NCBI GenBank assembly: GCA_002421585.1
Contig: DIKD01000074.1
Location: 1 to 20,276 of the forward strand
Reading direction: 5' to 3'
DNA length: 20,276 bases
Source of the DNA: Dehalococcoidia bacterium UBA5627
GTDB taxonomy: Bacteria > Chloroflexota > Dehalococcoidia > Dehalococcoidales > UBA5627
Below, piece after piece: positions 1 through 6,447 of this stretch (position 1 is its first letter; every line of letters starts with the position of its first letter). The translations under genes were made by a program, and so were the position numbers. The notes beneath the pieces were generated by a model. It had not been told where the DNA came from. It worked only from the letters and a program-made list of their open reading frames with translations, and searched no databases.

Positions 1-75
1 AATCTCCACTCCTCCCAAAACCAGCTTTAAATCCGGTGCCAAGCGGTGTACATCATAACCAATACCAACGCGCAT
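1..75 (-). CDS. ispF: 2-C-methyl-D-erythritol 2,4-cyclodiphosphate synthase, N-terminal part (runs off the window)
   Basis: The first 25 codons are visible, reading MRVGIGYDVHRLAPDLKLVL and on. IspF converts CDP-methylerythritol 2-phosphate to the 2,4-cyclodiphosphate in the cytosolic MEP isoprenoid pathway. The GxGYDVH start is diagnostic: Asp8 and His10 are the divalent-metal ligands of the family, and the RL following them is also conserved. The ATG lies one base after the ispD stop codon, with a strong AAGGAGGG ribosome site inside the end of ispD, so the two are co-transcribed and probably translationally coupled. The rest of the gene lies beyond base 1. Confidence 0.93.
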   Translation of the reverse strand, partial: MRVGIGYDVHRLAPDLKLVLGGVEI

Positions 76-76
76 T

Positions 77-754
77 TTATGTCCCTCCTTTTACCAGAAT
101 TTCTGCCAGTGACAGGTCTACGGGGGTGGTAACCTTTATATTGTTATAAGAGCCCGAATATAATTTTATCGTATACCCCAGCTTCTCAACCAGAGTAGCA
201 TCATCGGTTGCATTTTTATCTGCGTTACGGTGTGCCTCTTCTATTATATCAAATCTGAAAACCTGCGGCGTCTGTACCGCCCACAGCTTTTCACGCGGCG
301 GCGTGCCGATGATGAAATTGTCATCCGAAGACATTTTGATAGTATCGGTAACGGGAACTGCGGCTATCGCTGCCCCCGTTTCTTTAGCTTCGCTTAAGCC
401 GATTTTAATAAGTGATTCCTTGACAAGCGGGCGCGCCCCATCGTGAATGACAATCCATCCGCAGTCTTTTAGCAGTTTTAAGCCATTGGATACCGATTGC
501 GTCCGTTTTTCCCCGCCGATGCAGATACCTGTTACTTTTTCCCAGTTGTATTCGGCTGCCAGTTGCTTACCGGCTTCGATATTATGTTCGCCAAGCACGA
601 TGACAATTTGGTCGATTGCCGGGCATTTTTCGAATACTTCGACCGTCCACGCCAGCAGGGGCTTCCCCGCCAGTGGGGCAAAGATTTTATCTATACCCCG
701 CATGCGTTCGCCCTTGCCGGCGGCTACGATTATGGCGCCTGTTTTATTATGCAT
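77..754 (-). CDS. ispD: 2-C-methyl-D-erythritol 4-phosphate cytidylyltransferase
   Basis: A 225-residue protein of normal IspD length that transfers CMP from CTP to methylerythritol phosphate. The nucleotide-binding loop AAGKGERM is at residues 11-18 with the conserved Lys23 after it, RTQSV is at 84-88, HDGARP at 104-109, and the C-terminal VTTPVDL motif is intact. The open frame continues upstream to 865, but that extension overlaps the NYN gene and lacks family similarity. The ATG at 754 has an AGGAGTGG ribosome site inside the end of the upstream gene and aligns with the family start. It sits 4 nt after the NYN stop codon and 1 nt before ispF, in the common ispD-ispF order. It probably depends on transcription from upstream, because no separate promoter is obvious. 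Confidence 0.95.
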   Translation of the reverse strand: MHNKTGAIIVAAGKGERMRGIDKIFAPLAGKPLLAWTVEVFEKCPAIDQIVIVLGEHNIEAGKQLAAEYNWEKVTGICIGGEKRTQSVSNGLKLLKDCGWIVIHDGARPLVKESLIKIGLSEAKETGAAIAAVPVTDTIKMSSDDNFIIGTPPREKLWAVQTPQVFRFDIIEEAHRNADKNATDDATLVEKLGYTIKLYSGSYNNIKVTTPVDLSLAEILVKGGT

Positions 755-758
755 CTTA

Positions 759-1370
759 TTATTTCCACTCCTGTGGGCAATGTAAAATATAGCCATCATC
801 TTTTTTGACTTTATCTGGAAAAATACTTTTAGCAAGATTAGCTCTTCCAATACGTAAGCACGCATTAGCAGTTTGACTAAGTTGAATAGAGCTACGATCA
901 GGGGGGAATGCCACTACAATGCGTTTTTGGGGAAAAGTGTTCTTAATTGTGTTGATAACTGGCAGAAGATCACTATCTGCTGATAATAAAAGGGCAGTAT
1001 CAAATTTATTATTCGTAGCATCTGCTAATATTTCTACTGCTATATTAACATCTGTCATCTTTTCATTTGGTATAAAACTTTCGTAGCCGCATTTTGTGCA
1101 TTTTTGTGGGTTGAGTTGATACTTACCATAAAATATCTGCAATTTATTCAAGGTCTCTAAAGCCTCGATATACGTAGACTGTCTTTTTTGTTTTTCTGTA
1201 GAATTAATTATTCTCGACGTAAAATATTTTGTCATAACTAACTCTTGATTAAACTTCAGAAGGTTTTCAGCCAATGCTTGTATATTCAGCCAGTAATACC
1301 TATTCCAGCCCTTTTCCTTCAATCCAAAATACAGGTTAAACCCATCTATATATGCAATTACTTTATTCAT
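759..1370 (-). CDS. NYN/PIN-like (LabA/DUF88-type) domain protein with a small zinc-binding motif
   Basis: A 203-residue protein with the hallmarks of the NYN branch of PIN-like nucleases. The acidic start is YIDGFNLYFGL (Asp9, Asn12), a mid-domain acidic region is MTDVNIAVEIL, and SADSDLLPVI supplies the paired aspartates. These would form a metal-dependent RNase centre as in the family. A CxxC pair (CTKCGYE, about residues 94-97) suggests a zinc knuckle inserted in the fold. Substrate and role are unknown; relatives act on RNA or accompany mobile and defence genes. The gene is visibly richer in A+T than ispD and radA and no strong ribosome site precedes the ATG. Both points fit recent acquisition between two housekeeping genes, although the 4 nt gap to ispD implies shared transcription. 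Confidence 0.8.
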   Translation of the reverse strand: MNKVIAYIDGFNLYFGLKEKGWNRYYWLNIQALAENLLKFNQELVMTKYFTSRIINSTEKQKRQSTYIEALETLNKLQIFYGKYQLNPQKCTKCGYESFIPNEKMTDVNIAVEILADATNNKFDTALLLSADSDLLPVINTIKNTFPQKRIVVAFPPDRSSIQLSQTANACLRIGRANLAKSIFPDKVKKDDGYILHCPQEWK

Positions 1371-1409
1371 TATTTCTTATTACCAGTGTTTCAATTTCCA
1401 TAAAAAGTC

Positions 1410-1438
1410 TTGACATGTTAATAGTTTAATGTAATAAT
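1410..1438 (+). promoter_or_regulatory. Sigma70-type promoter with no downstream gene on its strand
   Basis: A perfect TTGACA (1410-1415) is followed 17 nt later by AATAAT (1433-1438; TAATAA if shifted by one). No protein gene on the plus strand follows. The predicted start near 1445 leads directly into the two hairpins and the terminator at 1453-1509, so this promoter would serve the candidate small RNA. Confidence 0.55.
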
Positions 1439-1444
1439 TATCCT

Positions 1445-1510
1445 ATAACATCCCCGATATGAGTAATATCGGGCCGACGGTCTCCTGATTTCAGGAGGCC
1501 GTTTCTTTTA
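1445..1510 (+). ncRNA. Candidate small RNA of about 65 nt ending in an intrinsic terminator
   Basis: Starting about 7 nt after the -10 box, the region holds a hairpin of 8 bp (CCCGATAT at 1453-1460 with ATATCGGG at 1466-1473). A second stem of about 11-12 bp follows (1477-1488 with 1491-1502), then TTTCTTTT. Promoter, folded body and terminator make a complete short transcription unit. It lies between the 5' end of the NYN gene and the 3' end of radA, and its last bases are antisense to the radA stop region. The stem contains CTCCT, complementary to Shine-Dalgarno sequences, but in the paired state. I do not recognise the family. The unit could instead be a transcription barrier between the two minus-strand genes, though its T-run faces the wrong way for that. 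Confidence 0.45.
1477..1509 (+). terminator. Intrinsic terminator (plus strand)
   Basis: The stem ACGGTCTCCTGA / TCAGGAGGCCGT has one G-U pair and a minimal loop, and is followed by a T-rich tract at 1502-1509. The T-run is downstream only on the plus strand, so it terminates plus-strand transcription. It does not terminate radA or NYN transcripts. Confidence 0.65.
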
Positions 1511-2896
1511 TTCCTCTGATTTATCTTCGTTTTTCTTACCTGTAAGCCCGGCTTTAATCGCTTCTCTCAGAGTTCCGACAGGTATAAGTTGAATATCCTT
1601 TGTATGAATATGCCGTGCGCTTGCGGCAGGCAGTATGCATTTCTTGAAACCGAGTCGTGCTGCTTCTGCAACGCGCCTCTCCGGTTGCGAAACACCCCGC
1701 AGTTCGCCGCTGAGTCCGATTTCGCCGACAGCTACCAGTTCGGGGTCGACACCTTCGTCTTTGTAACTGGATGCAATCGCCAGCGCAATTGCCAAATCCG
1801 CTGCCGGTTCCTTAATTTGAATTCCACCGGTGGCGTTAACGATGATATCCTGATTCCCCAGCTTTAAGTAGGCGCGGCGGCTGAGGACCGCCGCTATCAT
1901 CAACAGTCTTCCGAAATCGATTCCGTTAGCGGTACGGCGCGGAAGTCCGAATGCGGTGGTATTGGTTAAAGCCTGTATTTCCACCAGCAGCGGACGGCTG
2001 CCTTCGAGCGTGGGTACAACGGCAGAGCCGATAGCCTGCTCCAGCCGCTGCGATAAAAAGACCTGCGACGGATTGGTTACTTCCACCATTCCCTCGGATT
2101 TCATCTCGAAAATGCCCACTTCGTTGGTCGAGCCGAACCTGTTCTTTGCCGAGCGCAACAGCCTGTAGGAACTGAATTGTTCCCCTTCGAGATATAAAAC
2201 ACAGTCAACTATATGCTCCAACACCTTTGGCCCGGCGATGGCTCCCTCTTTAGTAACATGTCCCGTAATGATTACCGGCACCTGTCCGGCTTTTGCCCAG
2301 TGCATCAATCTCATAGTGCATTCCCTGACTTGAACAATGCTTCCGGTAGTAGGTTCCAGTTCAGGCAGGGAGACCGCCTGTATGGAATCAATTACCACCA
2401 GACATGGGTTCATTCCGTCTATATGACTGATAACGGCTTCTAAATCGGTCTCCGATAGCACATAGAGATGGTCGCTGTCGATACCCAGCCTTGCCGCCCT
2501 TAACTTCGTCTGGCGCGGGGTTTCTTCACCCGAAACATAGACCACATCCCTGTTGTCACAAGCCAGACAGGCACACGCCTGTAATAAAAGCGTCGATTTG
2601 CCGATGCCGGGTTCGCCGCCTAAAAGTACCAGAGAACCGGATACCAGCCCGCCTCCCAGTACACGATTGAACTCGGTAAGAGCCAGCGGGGTGCGCTCCT
2701 CGGGCGGGGTTGCGACCTGTGATAGTCTTTGAGGCCGATTTTCAGTGGAAATACGTCTCTGCGGGGCGGATGAGGATACAACCTTTTCGACAAGCGTGTT
2801 CCAATCGCCGCATCCGGGGCATTTTCCTTCCCATCTGTGGCTTTCCTTGCCGCATTGTTGGCAGACATACATCGTACGCGTTTTGTTTGCAGCCAT
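1508..2896 (-). CDS. radA: DNA repair and recombination protein RadA (Sms)
   Basis: A 462-residue protein of standard RadA length, a DnaB-like branch-migration helicase that processes recombination intermediates. An N-terminal four-cysteine zinc finger (Cys12, Cys15, Cys26, Cys29) is followed by the Walker A loop GGEPGIGKST at 93-102 and the Walker B strand LVVIDS at 166-171. The RadA signature KNRFG is at 251-255. The C-terminal third is the Lon-protease-like domain (VNATGGIQIKEPAADLAIALA, GEIGLSGELR) used for oligomerisation and DNA binding rather than proteolysis. The ATG has AAGGAAG 5 nt upstream. The NYN gene begins 137 nt downstream on the same strand, so read-through is possible. Confidence 0.97.
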   Translation of the reverse strand: MAANKTRTMYVCQQCGKESHRWEGKCPGCGDWNTLVEKVVSSSAPQRRISTENRPQRLSQVATPPEERTPLALTEFNRVLGGGLVSGSLVLLGGEPGIGKSTLLLQACACLACDNRDVVYVSGEETPRQTKLRAARLGIDSDHLYVLSETDLEAVISHIDGMNPCLVVIDSIQAVSLPELEPTTGSIVQVRECTMRLMHWAKAGQVPVIITGHVTKEGAIAGPKVLEHIVDCVLYLEGEQFSSYRLLRSAKNRFGSTNEVGIFEMKSEGMVEVTNPSQVFLSQRLEQAIGSAVVPTLEGSRPLLVEIQALTNTTAFGLPRRTANGIDFGRLLMIAAVLSRRAYLKLGNQDIIVNATGGIQIKEPAADLAIALAIASSYKDEGVDPELVAVGEIGLSGELRGVSQPERRVAEAARLGFKKCILPAASARHIHTKDIQLIPVGTLREAIKAGLTGKKNEDKSEE

Positions 2897-3278
2897 TTTA
2901 TCTTCCTTTAGTTATTTAACTGTCATCTTGGAGTCCCGATTTATCGAAATAGACCATCCCCAGCCGTTCCCGTCCTTCGACAAGCTCAGGATGCGCGGAT
3001 ATTACTAAATCCATTCGTGGCGAAAACGCCCCCAATCCGTTCGTGGTGAGCCTGTCGAACCATAACGGCGGTAAAATTATCAATATGATTTGCTCCCCTT
3101 GACCCTTCGACAAGCTCAGAGCGAACGGAAATCATAATATCACGCAATAACAGTTTGTTAACCCCACCCCGGATTCTTCGTTCGACCATTACGAACTCAG
3201 CATGACAGTCTTCTATCAATAATCCAGTCCTAATTATACCGTATGCATGTATATGATAACAGATAAGTACCTACCGGC
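2897..3278. repeat. Gene-free block with dispersed TTCGACARGCTCA-type repeats
   Basis: No credible gene is present; the short open frames here are built from repeats. Three copies of one repeat are visible: CCTTCGACAAGCTCAGG at 2974-2990, the reverse-oriented copy at 3037-3063 (CCGTTCGTGG, TGAGCCTGTCGAACCAT), and the copy at 3103-3128 ending GCGAACGG. The second and third form an inverted pair about 90 nt long. Partial relatives occur at 6353-6370 and near 10182-10206. Copies in both orientations between genes suggest non-autonomous mobile or REP-like elements. The radA promoter must lie near 2920-2960, but I cannot pick one box pair. Confidence 0.7.
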
Positions 3279-4022
3279 TTATTTGACTATGGCAGAAGGG
3301 CCTTCCTGGAACGGGTGAGTCCTTAAAACCAGTGAAAACAGATAAGGGTAATTTGCTTTCAGGTGTTCCGCATAATCCAGCCATTCGCTGGCAAGGTGGT
3401 CGTAAAATCTCTGGATATCGTTAGATAGATGCTTTAAGTCGCTATCCGGGAGGTTATCAAGAGACGGCCTTGCTTTAAGCTCCTCGGCAAGGTGGGTTAC
3501 TGCCCACAGCAAATCGGTAAAGCGGTCGTTTTCCAACAGCCCCGGGTTTCCCAGCATCGTAAGTAAAAAATCCCTTTTACCGGATAAAACATCGCGCAGA
3601 CGGTTAAAGTCCAGCTCTTTATAATCGATATCAATCTTTAAATTATCGGCATATTCGCGGGCTTTCTCGAAATCTTTTTTAGTCCAGTTGCCTTTTACAT
3701 TCAGATTTTGAGCAATATCCTTACTATTCCGGAAGTAAACCAGCAGGTCGCGCAATACATCGTTGCCGACTTCGCTGAAAAAAGTGCCGATAACCATATT
3801 CAGTTTTTGTAACTTATCCTGCTTCTCGCGGCGGTTTAAAATACGCTCGATGATGACGCTGACCAGTAAAACTTCCAGCGGCAGGAATGCCAGGTCGCCG
3901 ACCATGTAAATAAAGATATGGTGTGCATCCTGAAATATTAGGTAATGAACAAAATAAAAAACGGCTGATAGCACAATAAACACTGTGGCCAGTATTATGA
4001 TAAAAGAATTTCGTTTTAACAC
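3279..4022 (-). CDS. Conserved-type membrane protein with two N-terminal helices and a helical cytoplasmic domain
   Basis: A 247-residue protein whose family I do not recognise. Two hydrophobic segments, at about 7-29 and 36-59, form a short hairpin. They are followed by a basic stretch (ILNRREKQDKLQKL) and a long soluble region rich in charged helices, with a short extension ending PFQEGPSAIVK. The topology suggests a membrane-anchored cytosolic domain. The start is a GTG at 4022, chosen because AGGAGG lies 9 nt upstream and a good promoter precedes it. It is transcribed away from ddh. No catalytic motif is visible, so I assign no function. Confidence 0.8.
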   Translation of the reverse strand: MLKRNSFIIILATVFIVLSAVFYFVHYLIFQDAHHIFIYMVGDLAFLPLEVLLVSVIIERILNRREKQDKLQKLNMVIGTFFSEVGNDVLRDLLVYFRNSKDIAQNLNVKGNWTKKDFEKAREYADNLKIDIDYKELDFNRLRDVLSGKRDFLLTMLGNPGLLENDRFTDLLWAVTHLAEELKARPSLDNLPDSDLKHLSNDIQRFYDHLASEWLDYAEHLKANYPYLFSLVLRTHPFQEGPSAIVK

Positions 4023-4046
4023 GCGCTTATTCCTCCTGTTCAGTCT

Positions 4047-4074
4047 ATTTTAGCACATAAGGTCTGCATATCAA
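4047..4074 (-). promoter_or_regulatory. Promoter of the two-helix membrane protein gene
   Basis: On the minus strand TTGATA (4069-4074) and TAAAAT (4047-4052) are separated by 16 nt. The predicted start near 4040 leaves a leader of about 18 nt carrying AGGAGG before the GTG start at 4022. It faces away from the ddh promoter, with about 40 nt between the two -35 boxes. Confidence 0.55.
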
Positions 4075-4116
4075 CACGTAAGTAACCGATGAATAAAAAA
4101 GAAAATATTTTAATTA

Positions 4117-4145
4117 TTGTTTTGTGGGTGAAATTTGTTTATGAT
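4117..4145 (+). promoter_or_regulatory. Likely promoter of ddh
   Basis: TTGTTT (4117-4122), a 17 nt spacer, then TATGAT (4140-4145). The predicted start near 4152 leaves a leader of about 34 nt with GGGGGAGG placed before the ATG at 4186. Confidence 0.45.
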
Positions 4146-4185
4146 AATGTAATATGAAATTGATTTCCCGGGGGAGGTTGTAGAA

Positions 4186-5163
4186 ATGATAAATCTTGGC
4201 ATTGTGGGGTATGGAAATCTGGGTAGAGGCGTAAAAGCAGCTATTTCAAGAAACCCCGATATGGAACTTTGTGCTGTTTTATCCAGGCGTCCTGATGCCA
4301 TTCAAGAGGAACTGGGTGATATTCCGGTCTTTAACAGTGAAGATTGTACTATGCCTGAAGATATGAAAATAGATATTATGATTCTTTGCGGCGGTTCCAA
4401 AGAAGATACTCCCGTGCAGGGGCCGTTATTTGCAAAGCATTTCAGCACTGTCGACAGCTTCGATACGCATGCAGATGTGCCGGAATATTATCAGAATATG
4501 AACACCGTTGCCCGCCAGATGGGTAATGTTTCCGTTATATCTGCCGGCTGGGACCCGGGCATCTTTTCGTTTGAAAGAGTGCTGGGGCTATCCTTTTTAC
4601 CCCAAAGCCATGTCTATAGTTTCTGGGGCAAGGGTGTCAGCCAGGGTCATTCCGATGCCGCACGCAGGGTAGAGGGCGTTATCGATGCCCGTCAATATAC
4701 CATACCGGTTGACAGTACTATTGAGGAAATCAGGGAAGGGAATACTCCCGAGCTATCGAAAAGGCAGATGCACAAGCGGCTGGTTTACGTGGTGGCGGAA
4801 AATCCATCGGAACATGAGAGAATCAGAAAAGAAATTGTGGAAATGCCAAACTACTATGCCGATTATGATACCGAAGTAATCTTTATCCCGGAAGAGGAGA
4901 TGAAGAAAAACCATTTCGAACTGCCGCACGGAGGGTTTGTGCTGACATCTGCCAAAACGGGGGAAAATCATAAGCAAATAATCGAATACCGACTGCAGTT
5001 GGAGAGCAACCCCGAGTTTACCGGCAGTATACTGGTTGCCTGCGCCCGGGCGGCTTACCGCATGAAGCAGAGCGGGTATGCCGGCGCTTTTACCATGCTG
5101 GATATACCTCCTGCATTCTACAGCCCGCTTTCGGGTAGCGAACTGCGTCAAAAATACGTTTAG
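4186..5163 (+). CDS. ddh: meso-diaminopimelate dehydrogenase
   Basis: A 325-residue NADPH-dependent enzyme that reductively aminates tetrahydrodipicolinate to meso-diaminopimelate in one step, bypassing the acylated intermediates of the DapD/E/F routes. The dinucleotide loop GYGNLGRG is at 8-15. Family motifs SFDTHAD (91-97), GWDPGIFS (121-128), WGKGVSQGHSDA (147-158) and HGGFVLTS in the C-terminal half mark the substrate side. Length matches the roughly 320-residue Corynebacterium enzyme. A strong GGGGGAGG ribosome site precedes the ATG. The gene stands alone and ends at a hairpin. It supplies lysine and, if the organism has peptidoglycan, the cross-linking diamino acid; the window cannot show which. 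Confidence 0.93.
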   Translation: MINLGIVGYGNLGRGVKAAISRNPDMELCAVLSRRPDAIQEELGDIPVFNSEDCTMPEDMKIDIMILCGGSKEDTPVQGPLFAKHFSTVDSFDTHADVPEYYQNMNTVARQMGNVSVISAGWDPGIFSFERVLGLSFLPQSHVYSFWGKGVSQGHSDAARRVEGVIDARQYTIPVDSTIEEIREGNTPELSKRQMHKRLVYVVAENPSEHERIRKEIVEMPNYYADYDTEVIFIPEEEMKKNHFELPHGGFVLTSAKTGENHKQIIEYRLQLESNPEFTGSILVACARAAYRMKQSGYAGAFTMLDIPPAFYSPLSGSELRQKYV

Positions 5164-5187
5164 ATTGTGTTTTACTTTGGAAATGTT

Positions 5188-5221
5188 AGTAAGCCGTCTT
5201 CAATTACGAAGACGGCTTACT
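5188..5221. terminator. Perfect hairpin between convergent ddh and heliorhodopsin genes
   Basis: A 14 bp perfect stem (5188-5201 with 5208-5221) encloses a 6 nt loop, AATTAC. It lies between two genes that converge, so it probably ends transcription from both sides. Neither flank has a clean T-run, so its intrinsic strength is uncertain. Confidence 0.6.
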
Positions 5222-5247
5222 GTTAAGTCTAAACTTTATAATTATTT

Positions 5248-6009
5248 CTAAGTAAAGAGAACGGCGGCAAATACCTGCCATGCCAGTAATGCTTTTGCTG
5301 TTAAGCTCAGGAATATATAAGCTTTCTCTCCGAAAAGGTAGTCTTTCCATGGTCCTATTTGTTTGTATTGCAGAATCATATTGATTGCAAAGGTGTTAAA
5401 GAATACAAACAGCGATATGACTATGGCATAAACGAAGGTGGGCGGAGCCGCCGCTTGTCCAGGAGCCAGTGTGTAAATGAGGATTGCTATCCAGGGTATA
5501 ATGCCTGCAAAGCTGCCGAACCAGAACGGAAGCAGGTTCGGTTTTCCCGGTTTTTCATATTTTTCCTGTAACGCTCCGAAGAGAATCATGCTGGCATTGA
5601 TGCCGAAGATGGCGAGCAGTGCGGCAATTTCACTGATACCGCAGATTTGGGAAATCAGCACGATCATAATCGAGGAGCTGAAGAAGTACTCTATCCAGCG
5701 GCCGTAGTTGCGGCTTTCCAGCAGGTTGCGCTTGTACCACGAGAAACACAGGGGAGAAGCGATGAAAAGCAGCGAAAGCGATGAAATCGCCAGAAAGGCG
5801 AAAACACCCCAGCCGGTGGGGATATTGAATAATACCTGTAATTCAGGGGCTGTTCCCGGAGGCCCGCTCATGAAGGTGGACGTTACCGGGAGACTAAAAT
5901 CATTGGTCATCAATGCAACGACGACGGCTTGCGCCGCAAGGATAAGGCCGACGACAAGATTCCAGATGCGCAGGCTTTTCAGCTTGCTTTCAACCGACTT
6001 TTCAACCAT
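5248..6009 (-). CDS. Heliorhodopsin (retinal-binding seven-helix membrane protein)
   Basis: A 253-residue protein with seven hydrophobic helices at roughly 13-35, 65-85, 103-122, 125-146, 158-180, 190-214 and 229-252. Heliorhodopsin motifs occur in order: LRIWN in helix A, RWIEYFFSSSIMI in helix C, IFGINASMILFG in helix D, FGSFAGIIPWI in helix E, FFNTFAINMILQY in helix F, and SLTAKALLAWQVF in helix G. Lys239 is the expected retinal Schiff-base residue and Glu107 the expected counterion, at the same number as in the founding 48C12 protein. Heliorhodopsins have an inverted topology and are light sensors or modulators rather than typical ion pumps. Helix A has GLILAAQ and helix B has SSLSLL where many members carry a histidine (from memory of the family). 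The ATG has AAGGGGGAG upstream and the gene is monocistronic. No retinal-synthesis gene lies in the window. Confidence 0.93.
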   Translation of the reverse strand: MVEKSVESKLKSLRIWNLVVGLILAAQAVVVALMTNDFSLPVTSTFMSGPPGTAPELQVLFNIPTGWGVFAFLAISSLSLLFIASPLCFSWYKRNLLESRNYGRWIEYFFSSSIMIVLISQICGISEIAALLAIFGINASMILFGALQEKYEKPGKPNLLPFWFGSFAGIIPWIAILIYTLAPGQAAAPPTFVYAIVISLFVFFNTFAINMILQYKQIGPWKDYLFGEKAYIFLSLTAKALLAWQVFAAVLFT

Positions 6010-6051
6010 TATGCTACTCCCCCTTTACTCTAGATTTACGTTATTAATTTC

Positions 6052-6080
6052 ATTATATGACTGATATGGGTTAAAATCAA
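6052..6080 (-). promoter_or_regulatory. Strong promoter of the heliorhodopsin gene
   Basis: On the minus strand TTGATT (6075-6080) is followed after 17 nt by a perfect TATAAT (6052-6057). The predicted start near 6045 gives a leader of about 36 nt carrying the ribosome site. The near-consensus boxes suggest vegetative, fairly strong expression rather than dependence on an alternative sigma factor. Confidence 0.65.
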
Positions 6081-6447
6081 TGGGGAGAGGAGGAGATTTG
6101 TTGGCTATTTCATTAAATTATCTTTGCGAGCCCCGATTTGTCGGGGCGTGGCAATCTCTATCGAACAACCTTATCTGTCATCTATAGAGGCGGGCGACCG
6201 TTGGTCGCCCCTACGAATTATAACCGGTCTGTCACCCTGGAATCCCGACAGGTCGGGACGAAGAATATGGGGTGGTGAATTAACAAGTAATCTCTACCGC
6301 TGAACGTAGTATGGCAATCGTTATTATCAGGCAGCATCAAAGAGATTGCCGCGTGGTTCGACAGGCTCATCCCACGTTACACTGGGACAAGACCATGAAC
6401 GGATTTATCGGGACTCCCCACAGAGACAAGTAGCATTTCTAATTGAT
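6081..6447. repeat. Gene-free block of short inverted repeats (possible composite element)
   Basis: No gene is supported here. Visible units are CCCCGATTTGTCGGGG (6131-6146), GGGCGACCGTTGGTCGCCC (6192-6210) and TCCCGACAGGTCGGGA (6243-6258). GGCAATCTCT (6150-6159) is matched in inverted orientation by AGAGATTGCC (6341-6350). A partial copy of the TTCGACAGGCTCA repeat follows at 6357-6369. The inverted GGCAATCTCT ends enclose about 200 bp, as a small non-autonomous element would. This block isolates the heliorhodopsin promoter from the upstream minus-strand operon. Confidence 0.6.

Noticed and set aside
755..865. Upstream extension of the ispD open frame to 865
   Set aside because: It overlaps the NYN gene, has no family similarity, and the ATG at 754 has its own ribosome site and aligns with the IspD start.
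1453..1509. Riboswitch or T-box leader for a neighbouring gene
   Set aside because: The folded region and T-run are on the plus strand, whereas both neighbouring genes are on the minus strand.
2974..3128. CRISPR array
   Set aside because: Repeats are few, degenerate, in both orientations and irregularly spaced, with no cas genes.
2986..3219. Open frames across the radA upstream region
   Set aside because: They are translated from dispersed repeats, lack ribosome sites and show no domain pattern.
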